Source of the DNA: Isosphaeraceae bacterium
GTDB lineage: Bacteria; Planctomycetota; Planctomycetia; Isosphaerales; Isosphaeraceae
Reading direction: 5' to 3'
Assembly: GCA_025356475.1 (NCBI GenBank)
Contig: JANXSX010000103.1
Location: forward strand, 1-41,795
Length of the DNA stretch: 41,795 bases
Shown here: positions 18,401 through 26,987 of the stretch, piece by piece
How positions within the stretch are numbered: the first letter of the stretch is position 1
How the letters are laid out: every line of letters begins with the position of its first letter
Notes under the pieces: model-generated
Databases searched by the model: none
Told to the model about the DNA's origin: nothing
Seen by the model: only the letters and a program-made list of their open reading frames with translations
Made by a program: the position numbers and the translations under genes

Positions 18401-18673
18401 ATGAGCATCGGACCGTCAGGTAACAATGGAGAATGTACTTTCACGTATAACGCGAGTTCCGACAATTGGACCACCGACGGCGACGGTTGCACGAATGGAA
18501 CCCATTGCACGCCTCCGTTCCCCAGCAGTGGTACGATGACAACTTCGGAAGTGTCAGCGCATGTGAGTACGTATAATGCAGGATTGACAATCACCCCGTT
18601 AGGACCTCCTCAGTTGATCATGCCGTCGTCGCCCATTCCAGACGGGACCCAGGTGACTGTTCCTTGTATTTAG
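18401..18673 (+). CDS. Small four-cysteine protein following the kinase
   Basis: A 90-residue protein of no recognised family. AGAGGAGA lies 7 nt before the ATG, a strong ribosome site, and the gene follows the FGE-domain kinase by 90 bp on the same strand. It is rich in Thr, Ser, Gly, Pro and Asn, with cysteines at positions 12, 30, 36 and 89. A compact acidic segment DNWTTDGDGC is followed by a proline-rich part. There is no signal peptide or membrane helix. It could be a substrate or partner of the kinase, or a small metal-binding or ribosomally made peptide; nothing in the sequence decides between these. Confidence 0.65.
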   Translation: MSIGPSGNNGECTFTYNASSDNWTTDGDGCTNGTHCTPPFPSSGTMTTSEVSAHVSTYNAGLTITPLGPPQLIMPSSPIPDGTQVTVPCI

Positions 18674-18843
18674 CGAACCTGATGGTGAAATTATGGGAAC
18701 TTGGGGATAGTACCTTGTGAGCTTAACCCCAGTTCCGCGATCTCTCGTGACTAGTCTCCCGCGTCGTTGAGTCGTACACTGAGGAGATCGGTTGACTCCG
18801 GTCGATTTGGTGGATCACGTAACCAGACGCGGGACACTTTTCC

Positions 18844-19710
18844 ATGACCCCAAAGCTCGCGGTCGCACTAGGCCTGGCCCTGGCAGCGACCGGTCTCGCT
18901 CCTGACAAGCCCAAGGACCCAGCGGTCGGAACTTCGTATCGTGTCCCCTACCGGATGACGGACACGAACCACTTCTTGGTCCGCGTGCGGATCAATGGCA
19001 AAGGCCCGTTCAACTTCCTGGTCGATACCGGAGCCCCTGCACTCTTCATCTCGACCGAGACCGCCAAGAAGATCGAACTGAAGGTCGACGACGCCGATTT
19101 CTGGACGCCGATCGATCGGGTTGACTTTGAGGGAGGCCCCTACCTGGCCAAGGTCCAGGCCCGGGTCGAAGATCCCTTCCAACTCGTGGGGATGAATGCT
19201 CTAGGACTGCCGGGCGCGTCGATCGATGGCATCCTTGGCTTCTCGGCACTCGCCCGGTTTAAGCTTGAACTCGACCCAACTCAGGACCGGATGACCTGGA
19301 CCCGGCTTGACTACGAGCCCAAGGATCCGTTTGTCCCCCGCAAGACCAAGTTGCAAACCCCGAACGAAGTCCAGGCACTGAACGTCCTGGGACCAATCGC
19401 CAAGCTCGCCGCCGCGATGATTGGCAAACAGCCTGAGGAGCAACTCCACCCCCAGGGATTCCTCGGCATCGAGCTCGAATCCAAGGAGGGGAAAGTCACC
19501 GTTGCGAAGGTGCTGGCCGACTCGCCCGCTGCCAAAGCAGGGGTCGAGCAAGGCGACCGTCTGATGAAGATCTCCGGGCGTTCGATTTCGGACAGCAAGG
19601 GGGTCCATGTGGCGATCGCCGAGGTCAAGCCAGGCGAAAGCGTGACGCTTTCCGTTGAGCGAAGCGGCTCGACTCTCGAACTCAAAGCCATAGCCGGAAA
19701 GGGGTTCTGA
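18844..19710 (+). CDS. Retropepsin-like aspartic protease with PDZ domain
   Basis: A 288-residue exported protein. A short hydrophobic N-terminus (residues 3-19) is probably a signal peptide. The retropepsin fold lies at about 32-165, with the catalytic FLVDTGAPALFIS motif (Asp61-Thr-Gly) and the second conserved hydrophobic-hydrophobic-Gly element IDGILGFSAL. A PDZ domain covers about 205-285 (GFLGIELE, SPAAKAGVEQGDRLMKISG). Such proteins act as dimers in the periplasm, with PDZ binding C-termini. The next gene is a homologue beginning 4 nt after the stop, so the two are co-transcribed and perhaps co-assembled. Confidence 0.88.
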   Translation: MTPKLAVALGLALAATGLAPDKPKDPAVGTSYRVPYRMTDTNHFLVRVRINGKGPFNFLVDTGAPALFISTETAKKIELKVDDADFWTPIDRVDFEGGPYLAKVQARVEDPFQLVGMNALGLPGASIDGILGFSALARFKLELDPTQDRMTWTRLDYEPKDPFVPRKTKLQTPNEVQALNVLGPIAKLAAAMIGKQPEEQLHPQGFLGIELESKEGKVTVAKVLADSPAAKAGVEQGDRLMKISGRSISDSKGVHVAIAEVKPGESVTLSVERSGSTLELKAIAGKGF

Positions 19711-19714
19711 TCCA

Positions 19715-20554
19715 ATGCAATTGCGATACCCGCTACTCGCCTTGGCCCAGGTGACCCTGATTGGGGGCCTTGCGCTGGCCTGGTCCGGCACCGAGAATAA
19801 GTCGGGGCCTGTGACCGTTCCGTTCGAGTTACTCCCGTCGAACCACATTGTCTTGAACGCCAAAATTAATGGTAAAGGGCCATTTCGGCTCGTCTTCGAC
19901 GTCGGTGCCCCAGTCACGCTCTTGAGCAACAGGGCGGGCGAAGAATCGGGCGTGATCAAGAAAGACGCGCCCAAGTCGTTCTTGATGGGCATGCGAGGTG
20001 AGGGGAACGTCAAGAGCCTGGAAATCGGCGACCTGAAGGCGGAAGGGCTGCCGGTTATTGTTCTCGATCACCCAACGCTCAAAGCGCTCGCCGGAATGCT
20101 GGGTAAGCCTCTCGACGGCCTGATTGGCTATACGTTCTTCGCGAGGTACAGGACCACGATCGACTACCAGGCCAAGCTGATGAGTTTCGAGCCGGTCGAT
20201 TCCAAGGTCCGTGACCTGATGAAGGATCTGCCCGAACGGCTCGCAAGTCCCAAGATCGCCAAGAAGCGGACCCAAGCCCCGACCGGTCTGTGGGGCCTAG
20301 AAGTGGGCGAGCCTGTGGGAGGAGTCTCCTCCCTGGGCATTCCCATCACATCAGTGATGGCGGGTTCCCCTGCCGAATTGGCTGGCCTGAAGGTCGATGA
20401 CGTGCTGATGACCCTCGACGGTCGCTGGACCACCACCCCTTCCGACGCCTTCGGGGCCGCCGTAGCGGTCCTCCCGGGCCAACCCGCAATCGTGGTTGTG
20501 CTTCGCGACGGCAAGGAACTGACGTTGACGGTCATGCCCAAGGATGGGATCTAA
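19715..20554 (+). CDS. Retropepsin-PDZ paralogue with altered active site
   Basis: A 279-residue homologue of the preceding gene: signal peptide (about residues 5-23), retropepsin-like domain (about 35-175) and PDZ domain (about 200-275; MAGSPAELAGLKVDDVLMTLDG). The shared INGKGPF segment leads into FDVGAPVTLLS: the catalytic Asp62 is kept, but the Thr of DTG is Val63. That Thr builds the fireman's-grip hydrogen bonds, so activity is likely reduced or lost, and the protein may be a non-catalytic partner. It starts 4 nt after the stop of the first copy. Confidence 0.85.
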   Translation: MQLRYPLLALAQVTLIGGLALAWSGTENKSGPVTVPFELLPSNHIVLNAKINGKGPFRLVFDVGAPVTLLSNRAGEESGVIKKDAPKSFLMGMRGEGNVKSLEIGDLKAEGLPVIVLDHPTLKALAGMLGKPLDGLIGYTFFARYRTTIDYQAKLMSFEPVDSKVRDLMKDLPERLASPKIAKKRTQAPTGLWGLEVGEPVGGVSSLGIPITSVMAGSPAELAGLKVDDVLMTLDGRWTTTPSDAFGAAVAVLPGQPAIVVVLRDGKELTLTVMPKDGI

Positions 20555-20601
20555 TCCTCCAAGATTGTTGATTCGCCTGGAGTTGAGGATCAAAACGCGG
20601 G

Positions 20602-21639
20602 ATGGACCCCGAACGCTCAACAACACTGACTCAACCGTGGGACGGCTACCTTGCCGGTCCAGAGAACGCCCTGGCGCAGGCTGGGGTGTTGGCTCTGGCG
20701 CGGGGGGAAGGGGTCTCGCCACTGGTGCTTCATGGACCAGCGGGCGTCGGTAAAACCCGGCTGTTGGAAGGGTTGGTGGCCGAGCGGTTGGTGCGTCGTC
20801 CTGGGTCGGCGGTCGCTCACATCACGGCCGAGGCGTTCGCAGCCGCATGTGCGTCGGCTGCCGGGCGATCCGACGGCTGGGCCGATGTCCGGTCCAGGTT
20901 CCGAGGTGTTGATCTGTTCGTACTCGATGATCTTCACTTCTTGGAACGACTTCCCTGGACGATGATCGAGTTGGGGCACACTCTCGATGCACTCGAAGAG
21001 GCTGGGGCGGATGTGGCGGTGGCCAGTAAGCTGCCCCCAGGCCAGTGGGAAGGCTGGCCGGCGAGGCTGGTCAGTCGGTTCGTAGGAGGTCTCTCGGTTC
21101 GTGTCGATGCACCTGGCTTACCTCAAAGACGTCGTTATCTCCTCGATCGAAGCAACGCACGAGGTGTGACCCTGACAGCCGAAGCGGTCGATCTCTTGGC
21201 GGAAAGTGCGGAAGGATATCGAACCCTCAACGGCTGGCTGGCGAGGCTGGCGCTGACAGGTCGTGTCGAGAAGAGAGGTCTTGATCGATCACTCGTGGAA
21301 GCGCTACTGTTTGAAGATAAAATTGAATTTAAGCCGTCGATTGATGCGATTGCCAGAGCCGTATCCACCCGATTTGGGGTCCCGCTCAAAGAGTTGCGTG
21401 CAGCAACACGCCGCCAGACGATTGTGGAACCCAGGCACTTGGCGATGCAGCTTGCTCGCACTCTGACCGGCGAGAGTTTCACGAGGATTGGGACTTACTT
21501 TGGCGGTCGGGACAAGAAGACCGTCATGCACGGGTGTGAAGCTGCCACCGCTCGCTGTGCCGGCGACCCAGCGCTTGCCGCCGCTGCGGAAGCCATCGCG
21601 GGCTCGTTCCGCCGCGGCCAGGTTGACCCGGAGGGCTGA
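20602..21639 (+). CDS. dnaA: Short DnaA replication initiator (domains III-IV)
   Basis: A 345-residue protein with an AAA+ domain at about 10-240: Walker A GPAGVGKT (45-52), Walker B LFVLDDLH (Asp109, Asp110), and the DnaA box VII pattern RLVSRFVGGLSVRV carrying the arginine finger. The C-terminal domain IV (about 255-335) has a helix-turn-helix with PRHLAMQLARTLTGESF and the DnaA signature GGRDKKTVMHG. In standard DnaA the latter reads GGRDHTTVLHA and contacts the DnaA box. Usual DnaA proteins are about 450 residues; domains I and II (helicase loading and oligomerisation) are absent. The DNA-binding domain IV rules out an Hda-type regulator. It probably recognises the boxes upstream of dnaN. 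Confidence 0.88.
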   Translation: MDPERSTTLTQPWDGYLAGPENALAQAGVLALARGEGVSPLVLHGPAGVGKTRLLEGLVAERLVRRPGSAVAHITAEAFAAACASAAGRSDGWADVRSRFRGVDLFVLDDLHFLERLPWTMIELGHTLDALEEAGADVAVASKLPPGQWEGWPARLVSRFVGGLSVRVDAPGLPQRRRYLLDRSNARGVTLTAEAVDLLAESAEGYRTLNGWLARLALTGRVEKRGLDRSLVEALLFEDKIEFKPSIDAIARAVSTRFGVPLKELRAATRRQTIVEPRHLAMQLARTLTGESFTRIGTYFGGRDKKTVMHGCEAATARCAGDPALAAAAEAIAGSFRRGQVDPEG

Positions 21640-21713
21640 GGCTTGATCTGCGAATTATCAGGTTGGACAATCGGTGAGCATCTGTGTCCATCGGTTTTCA
21701 GACGGGAGTCATC

Positions 21714-21887
21714 ATGGATCCGGAGACCGCACAAGGGATCGTCCTGATGATCATCACGGTTGCTGTTGTGACCTGGCTAGTGGGGGTTGCGGTCATGGTT
21801 CGGGTTTCCCGTCCCCGACAATCGCGTGCCGGAGAGGAGAGGCCATTGAACGATTCGAAGTGGTGCCAGGATCAGCCGAGGGCATGA
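21714..21887 (+). CDS. Small single-helix membrane protein
   Basis: A 57-residue protein with one transmembrane helix (about residues 8-29, QGIVLMIITVAVVTWLVGVA) and a basic cytoplasmic tail. GGGAG lies 5 nt before the ATG. Its stop overlaps the start of the following frame (ATGA at 21884-21887), so the two are translationally coupled. The family is not recognised; it probably works with the next membrane protein. Confidence 0.6.
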   Translation: MDPETAQGIVLMIITVAVVTWLVGVAVMVRVSRPRQSRAGEERPLNDSKWCQDQPRA

Positions 21888-22393
21888 TCGTCGGTGAGTC
21901 CGAGGTCGATGGCCAACCTGAAGAGCTTGCGGCCAAACTCGCAGGGCTACTCCCCCGCGACGCGATGGGGCCGCTCGGTGCGATCAAAATTATGAGTTGT
22001 GATCGGCATGAAGTTGTTTTCATGCCTTCAGGTCAGCCGAGTTATGGAGCCGGTGGGTTCCGCCAGGGCCGGATCAAGTTGACGCCGCTTTCGAGTTCGA
22101 AAACGCGAGTCGCGTACGCCCTTGAAGCCTCGTCGGGTAAGGTCATGCCCCGTCTAGGCTGGCTCTCGCTGCTTCTGGGATTGGTGGCGATAACCGTTAG
22201 TCCTTAGCTCATGTTTAACTATGTGTTGCCGAGTCCGAATCCGGGTGTTCGCAACCAAGCCGTTCAAATGGTTCAAGTTGTCCACTTCCTCTGGCCACCA
22301 TTTCTCTTCGCTGCGCTCTCCGGCCAGGCTTCCCGCTTCCTATGGGCTAGAATCAAAGCACTTGTTCATAACATGCTTTATGCCTCCTACTGA
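21884..22393 (+). pseudogene. Membrane protein gene interrupted by in-frame TAG
   Basis: The frame opens at ATG 21884, which overlaps the previous stop, and runs to a TAG at 22205-22207 (107 residues). It continues in the same frame to 22393 without another stop, and the continuation still looks like protein. The part before the stop ends in a hydrophobic helix (WLSLLLGLVAITVSP). The part after gives MFNYVLPSPNPGVRNQAVQM and a second helix (VHFLWPPFLFAALS). Without the TAG it would be a 169-residue, two-helix membrane protein. A single TGG to TAG change would explain it. It could also be a real short protein or a sequence error. No known family or function. Confidence 0.6.
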
Positions 22394-22597
22394 ATTCGCA
22401 CCCACCTCATCACAGACGGCCAGCCGGTGAGATCCAAAGGTTCTGCTTCAAATTGGGACACGACCTACTTTCGGCGATCACCATTTGAAGCGGAGCACCA
22501 GAAAGACTCCCTGGATTCGGCGAGGGGCTCGTTGAGCAGGCCGAGACTTGGGACAATCTTAATCACCGGGCGCGATGGGTTCCGATGGAGAAATGCG

Positions 22598-23245
22598 ATG
22601 TCCTCAGTCAAGCCCAAGACACTCCCCAGGACGATGGAAGGCCTTCTCAAGCGGCTTGGTGGTATCCCGGCAAGTCGAGTGCGGCTCCGGCCCCTGCCCG
22701 GCTCCGCGACCGAGACCGATGTTGTTCAGATCCGCAACATCGAGAAGATCCTCTGTGAGTTGATTAACGGCACCTTGGTGGAGAAGACCATGGGGGCTGA
22801 AGAATCGTTCCTGACGATGGATCTCGTGGTTCTGCTTGGCAGTTATGTCAAGCTTCACGACCTGGGTGCGATGATGGGGCCCGATGGTGCTGTTCGCCTG
22901 ATGCCTGGTCTGGTCCGTATCCCCGATATCTCGTTCGTGAGCTGGGCCAAGCTGCCCGATCGGGTCTATCCCAAGGACCCGATCCCGGATCTCATCCCCG
23001 ACCTCGCCATCGAAGTCCTCAGCAAAGGCAATACCCGGCGCGAGATGGCACAGAAGCTTCGCGACTATTTCGACGCCGGCGTGAAACTCGTCTGGTTCGT
23101 GAGCCCCAAGTCACGAACGGTGAGCGTCTACACCGGGGCCGGTCGATCGCTCAAACGGACGGAAGACCAGACACTCGAAGGGGGCGACGTCTTACCAGGC
23201 TTCGTCCTGCCACTCCGCGAACTGTTTGCACGGCTAAATGGGTGA
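22598..23245 (+). CDS. Uma2 family (DUF820) putative nuclease
   Basis: A 215-residue protein of the Uma2/DUF820 family, a restriction-endonuclease-like (PD-(D/E)XK) fold very common in planctomycetes and cyanobacteria. Typical blocks are a central VRIPDISFVSW, then PIPDLIPDLAIEVLSKGNTRREMAQKLRDYFDAGVKLVWFV. The Asp of PDI and the Glu of AIEV are the likely metal ligands, and the ending is GGDVLPGFVLPLREL. ATG 22598 has GGAG 8 nt upstream; the longer in-frame extension from 22427 has no family resemblance. The role of the family is unsettled. It stands alone, 170 bp before gyrA. Confidence 0.9.
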   Translation: MSSVKPKTLPRTMEGLLKRLGGIPASRVRLRPLPGSATETDVVQIRNIEKILCELINGTLVEKTMGAEESFLTMDLVVLLGSYVKLHDLGAMMGPDGAVRLMPGLVRIPDISFVSWAKLPDRVYPKDPIPDLIPDLAIEVLSKGNTRREMAQKLRDYFDAGVKLVWFVSPKSRTVSVYTGAGRSLKRTEDQTLEGGDVLPGFVLPLRELFARLNG

Positions 23246-23415
23246 GTTTCCCCGCTCGAAAGGCCGCAGAACGTGGGACAGATTCGCGAATCTAAGTCGC
23301 TTCCTGACTTCGCCTTAGTGAAGACACGCGACAGACGAACGCGGTTGCGAACGCGGGGGGTTTCGGGTACAATCCACGTCTTGATTGGACCCATCGCCAG
23401 CGAGGGATCGACCCC

Positions 23416-26088
23416 GTGAGCAACGCCTTGCCCCCTGATCTCGCCCAGCATCGACCGACCCAGCCGCTGAACATCGAAGAGGAACTCAAGGAGAGTTACC
23501 TCAACTACGCGATGTCGGTCATCATCAGTCGAGCTCTGCCCGACGTCCGCGATGGATTGAAGCCCTCGCAACGCCGGATTCTCACCGCGATGTTCGACCT
23601 GGGGCTCAGCCCAGGCGGCTCCACTACGAAGTGCGCGGGCATCGTCGGTGAGACCATGAAACGGTATCACCCGCACGGTGAAAACTCGATCTACCCGACC
23701 CTCACTCGGATGGGCCAGTGGTGGAACTCGCGGCACCTGCTGATCACCCCTCAGGGGAACTTCGGCTCGATTCACGGCCTCCCCCCCGCCGCCATGCGGT
23801 ACACCGAGGCCAAGCTTAGCCCCGTTGCCGCAGAACTCCTTGAAGATATCAGGCTCGATACCGTCGACTTCGCCCCAAGCTACGACGAGAAGCACCAGGA
23901 ACCGCGGGTGCTGCCTAGCAAGTTCCCTAACTTGCTCGTCAATGGTTCCGGAGGAATCGCGGTCGGCATGGCAACCAGCATCCCTCCCCACAACCTGGGC
24001 GAGGTCTGCGATGCCGTGGTCGCATTGATCGATAATCCGGCGCTCGAACTCGATGAGCTGATGGAGATCATCCCTGGCCCCGACTTCCCGACCGGTGCCA
24101 CCATCTGCGGTCGCTGGGGGATTCGCGAAGCCTATCGGACCGGTCGCGGTCGGCTCATGCTCCGGGCCAAGCACACGATCGAAGAACAAAAGGATGGGCG
24201 ATCGCAGATCATCTTCACCGAGATCCCGTTCCAGCTCACCAAGGCCCCCCTGCTGATCAAGCTCGCGGAATTGGTCAACGATGGCCGCGTGACCGGCGTA
24301 ACCGATATCGTCGACGAGTCGGACCGCAAGCAGCCGGTTCGGATCGTGGTCAAGGTCAAGAAGGGGGAAGACCCCAACGTAGTTCTAAACCAGCTCTACA
24401 AGTTCTCGCCCCTTCAAGATACGTTCAGCGTGATCATGCTAGCCTTGGTCGATGGTCGGCCCAAGACGCTCGCCTTGAAAGATATGCTCAGATACTTTAT
24501 CGAGCATAGGCAGAACGTGATCCGCCGCCGGACCTCGTTCCAGCTCCGTCAGGCACGCGCCCGAGCCCACGTGGTTGAGGGCTTGCTGATCGCCCTGGCC
24601 TATATCGACGAGATCATCCGCGTCATTCGCTCTTCGGCCAACCCTGCGGAAGCTCGGGCCCGGTTGATGGGGATGGAGGTTTCCGACGAGGTCTTGCGCC
24701 GCGCTCTGAACGACCCCGACGCCAAGTCGACCCGAAGCCTGACGCGGATGCAGTCGGACGCGATCCTGGCAATGCGGCTCCAGCAACTCACCGGCCTCGA
24801 AGCCGACAAGGTTGCCGCCGAGTACCTTGGCCTTCGGACCGAGATCACGGAATATGAACGGATCTTGGGTTCAGAACAAGTCATCCTTGAGCTGATCCGC
24901 GCCGACATGCGTGAGCTGAAGCATAAGTATGCCGATGCCCGCCGAAGCGAGATCAGCCCCGAAGAACTGGGCGATTACGACAAGGAAGCCCTGATCCGCG
25001 AGGAGTATATGGTCGTGACCGTCACCCACGACGGTTACATCAAGCGGCTCCCCCCCAGCACCTATCGCGCCCAGGGTCGTGGCGGACGCGGGATCACTGC
25101 GACCAATACCAAGGAAAATGACTTTCTTGAACACATGTTCGTTGCACTGACGCACGATTATATTCTTTTCTTCACGGATAAGGGCAAGATCTACTGGCTC
25201 AAAGTTTACGATGTGCCAATGCAGACCCGGACCTCGGCGGGCCGGGCGATTGTGAATCTGTTGCAATTGACTGAAGGCGAGAAGATCACCGGTCTGATCC
25301 CGGTTCGCTATTTTCAGGAAGATGAGCACTTGCTGATGGTCACGCGCCGCGGCACGGTCAAGAAGACCACATTGACTGCGTTCAAGCGTCCTTTGGGGCG
25401 TGGGATCATCGCGCTTGGCCTGGATGAAGGCGACCAGTTGATTGGCGTGGCCCGGACCAAGGCGGGCGATCACGTGATTCTTTCCACGCGTGATGGTATG
25501 TCGATTCGGTTTGATGAGAGTGGTGTTCGCTCGATGGGCCGTGGAGCCTATGGGGTGCGTGGCATCTCGCTCGGCGAGTCGGACGAGGTCATCGGCATGA
25601 TCGTGGCGAGTGGGCAGGACGATCCCTCATCGATCCTCACCGTCTGTGCCAACGGGTACGGCAAGCGGACCGTCTTGACGGAGTACCGCTCGCAGACGCG
25701 TGGTGGTAAGGGGCTAATCGACATCAAAACGACCGACCGTAACGGTCCTGTCGTGGCGATCTCCAAGGTGACCGAGTCGGATGAAGTGATGCTCACCACC
25801 ACAAGTGGCATGGTGATCCGCACCAGAGTGGCCGACATCAATGTCATCGGTCGCAACACGCAAGGCGTGCGACTGATCCGGGTTGAGGAGGGCGACTCGG
25901 TCGGCTCGCTGGCCAAGCTCCCTGAAGAAGAGTTGGGCGCGACCGAAGATCTCATCGAGCTGCCTCCGCCGATCGATGTGGAAATCAATGGTCTCGCCCC
26001 GCACATCATTGACGATGGCGTCGCGGAAGCCGAGGCGGCGGATCATATTGATGATCTGGATGTCGATGGCGAACCGGATGGAGAATGA
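23416..26088 (+). CDS. gyrA: DNA gyrase subunit A
   Basis: An 890-residue type IIA topoisomerase A subunit. The N-terminal breakage-rejoining domain holds [20 protein letters not shown], the catalytic Tyr129 in [11 protein letters not shown], and GNFGSI. A coiled-coil tower lies near 370-460. The C-terminal six-blade beta-pinwheel begins near 515 and carries QGRGGRG, equivalent to the gyrase-specific GyrA box QRRGGKG, so this is GyrA rather than ParC. It introduces negative supercoils together with GyrB, which is not in the window. In the quinolone pocket, the E. coli positions Ser83 and Asp87 are Asn90 and Pro94 here. The start is GTG with GAGGGA 8 nt upstream. The end is a long acidic tail. 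Confidence 0.95.
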   Translation: MSNALPPDLAQHRPTQPLNIEEELKESYLNYAMSVIISRALPDVRDGLKPSQRRILTAMFDLGLSPGGSTTKCAGIVGETMKRYHPHGENSIYPTLTRMGQWWNSRHLLITPQGNFGSIHGLPPAAMRYTEAKLSPVAAELLEDIRLDTVDFAPSYDEKHQEPRVLPSKFPNLLVNGSGGIAVGMATSIPPHNLGEVCDAVVALIDNPALELDELMEIIPGPDFPTGATICGRWGIREAYRTGRGRLMLRAKHTIEEQKDGRSQIIFTEIPFQLTKAPLLIKLAELVNDGRVTGVTDIVDESDRKQPVRIVVKVKKGEDPNVVLNQLYKFSPLQDTFSVIMLALVDGRPKTLALKDMLRYFIEHRQNVIRRRTSFQLRQARARAHVVEGLLIALAYIDEIIRVIRSSANPAEARARLMGMEVSDEVLRRALNDPDAKSTRSLTRMQSDAILAMRLQQLTGLEADKVAAEYLGLRTEITEYERILGSEQVILELIRADMRELKHKYADARRSEISPEELGDYDKEALIREEYMVVTVTHDGYIKRLPPSTYRAQGRGGRGITATNTKENDFLEHMFVALTHDYILFFTDKGKIYWLKVYDVPMQTRTSAGRAIVNLLQLTEGEKITGLIPVRYFQEDEHLLMVTRRGTVKKTTLTAFKRPLGRGIIALGLDEGDQLIGVARTKAGDHVILSTRDGMSIRFDESGVRSMGRGAYGVRGISLGESDEVIGMIVASGQDDPSSILTVCANGYGKRTVLTEYRSQTRGGKGLIDIKTTDRNGPVVAISKVTESDEVMLTTTSGMVIRTRVADINVIGRNTQGVRLIRVEEGDSVGSLAKLPEEELGATEDLIELPPPIDVEINGLAPHIIDDGVAEAEAADHIDDLDVDGEPDGE

Positions 26089-26116
26089 GACTCACACCTG
26101 GATCACGAGGTGACTC

Positions 26117-26872
26117 ATGGCCGACCGCACCGTTGATCACGCTTTGACATCGCAACAGGAGAATGGCACATCGGTTCTGGAAGCCTCCCCCTCTCACCAT
26201 GGGGGGGAGGCCGATCCTCGCCTCGGCTTCGCTTCTTACGAAGAACGACTCAACCGAAATCCGAGATGGGCCATGAGTGAAGGAAGCCTGTTCTTCGAAG
26301 GCGAAGGTTCGGTCCAGAAGGCGCTGATCAAGGTCACTCGCCGCTTGAACGAGCTAGGAATCCCTTATGCGGTTGCCGGTGGGATGGCACTTTATCGCCA
26401 TGGTTTCCGCCGATTCACCGAGGATGTCGACATTCTGGTCACGAGGGATGGACTCAAGCAGATCCACGCGAAGTTGTCGGGGTTGGGCTGGGTGCCTCCA
26501 TTCACCAAGAGCAAGAATCTCCGTGATGCGGAATTCGGTGTAAAAATTGAGTTCCTGTTGACTGGTGATTATCCCGGTGATGGACTTCCCAAGCCTGTGG
26601 TCTTCGGCGAACCGGCTGATGTCGCAGTCACTCTTGATGGGATCAATTACCTTGCCTTACCAACCTTGGTCGAGTTGAAGCTAGCATCGGGCATGACCGG
26701 AGGAATGTCTCGGATGAAGGACTTCGTGGATGTTATGGAATTGATCAAGCAAGCGAACTTGCCCGCCTCGCTCGTTGAGGAATTGAATCCTTACGTTCGG
26801 GAGAAGTACTCCGAACTCTGGATCGGGGTGCATAATGCTCCCGACCCGATGTCGGAAGAAGATGCATTATGA
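26117..26872 (+). CDS. Nucleotidyltransferase-fold protein, first paralogue
   Basis: A 251-residue protein with the minimal nucleotidyltransferase core: helix, then AVAGGMALYRHGFRRF followed by TEDVDILV. This gives the GG (88-89) and the D-x-D pair (Asp103, Asp105) that bind metal and nucleotide in MNT, AbiEii-like and related proteins. The C-terminal part (VELKLASGMTGG onward) is helical. The substrate is unknown; toxin-antitoxin and defence NTases share this pattern. GAGG lies 6 nt before ATG 26117. Similarity to the second paralogue starts only at about residue 41 (YEERL...), so the first 40 residues are extra and include a hairpin. It is 28 bp behind gyrA. Confidence 0.8.
   Translation: MADRTVDHALTSQQENGTSVLEASPSHHGGEADPRLGFASYEERLNRNPRWAMSEGSLFFEGEGSVQKALIKVTRRLNELGIPYAVAGGMALYRHGFRRFTEDVDILVTRDGLKQIHAKLSGLGWVPPFTKSKNLRDAEFGVKIEFLLTGDYPGDGLPKPVVFGEPADVAVTLDGINYLALPTLVELKLASGMTGGMSRMKDFVDVMELIKQANLPASLVEELNPYVREKYSELWIGVHNAPDPMSEEDAL
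26183..26211. repeat. GC-rich 9-bp inverted repeat in the NTase N-terminus
   Basis: GCCTCCCCC (26183-26191) and GGGGGAGGC (26203-26211) are exact complements around an 11-nt loop. The element lies in the stretch of the first NTase gene that its paralogue lacks, so it may be an inserted small element or a structured leader if translation truly starts at ATG 26273. Confidence 0.65.
26751..26822 (+). repeat. 72-bp perfect repeat, copy 1 (NTase 3' end)
   Basis: This stretch near the 3' end of the first NTase gene is identical, base for base, to 28672-28743 in the second. The rest of the two genes is clearly diverged at the DNA level. The copies are 1921 bp apart in direct orientation and bracket the HSDR_N gene. 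Confidence 0.9.
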
Positions 26873-26987
26873 GCAGAGTGTTCCTCTCTCAAGCGGAACG
26901 TGTGATGATAGCGATGGTCGATCGGAGGCTCCTGCATCCGAGCGTTTAGATTATTCGTAGGATGCATGAGCCAAAGACGAGAAGCTA

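Noticed and set aside
22211-22393. 60-codon frame as a gene of its own
   Set aside because: It continues the same frame as the preceding membrane protein across one TAG and has no ribosome site, so it is better read as the second half of that gene.
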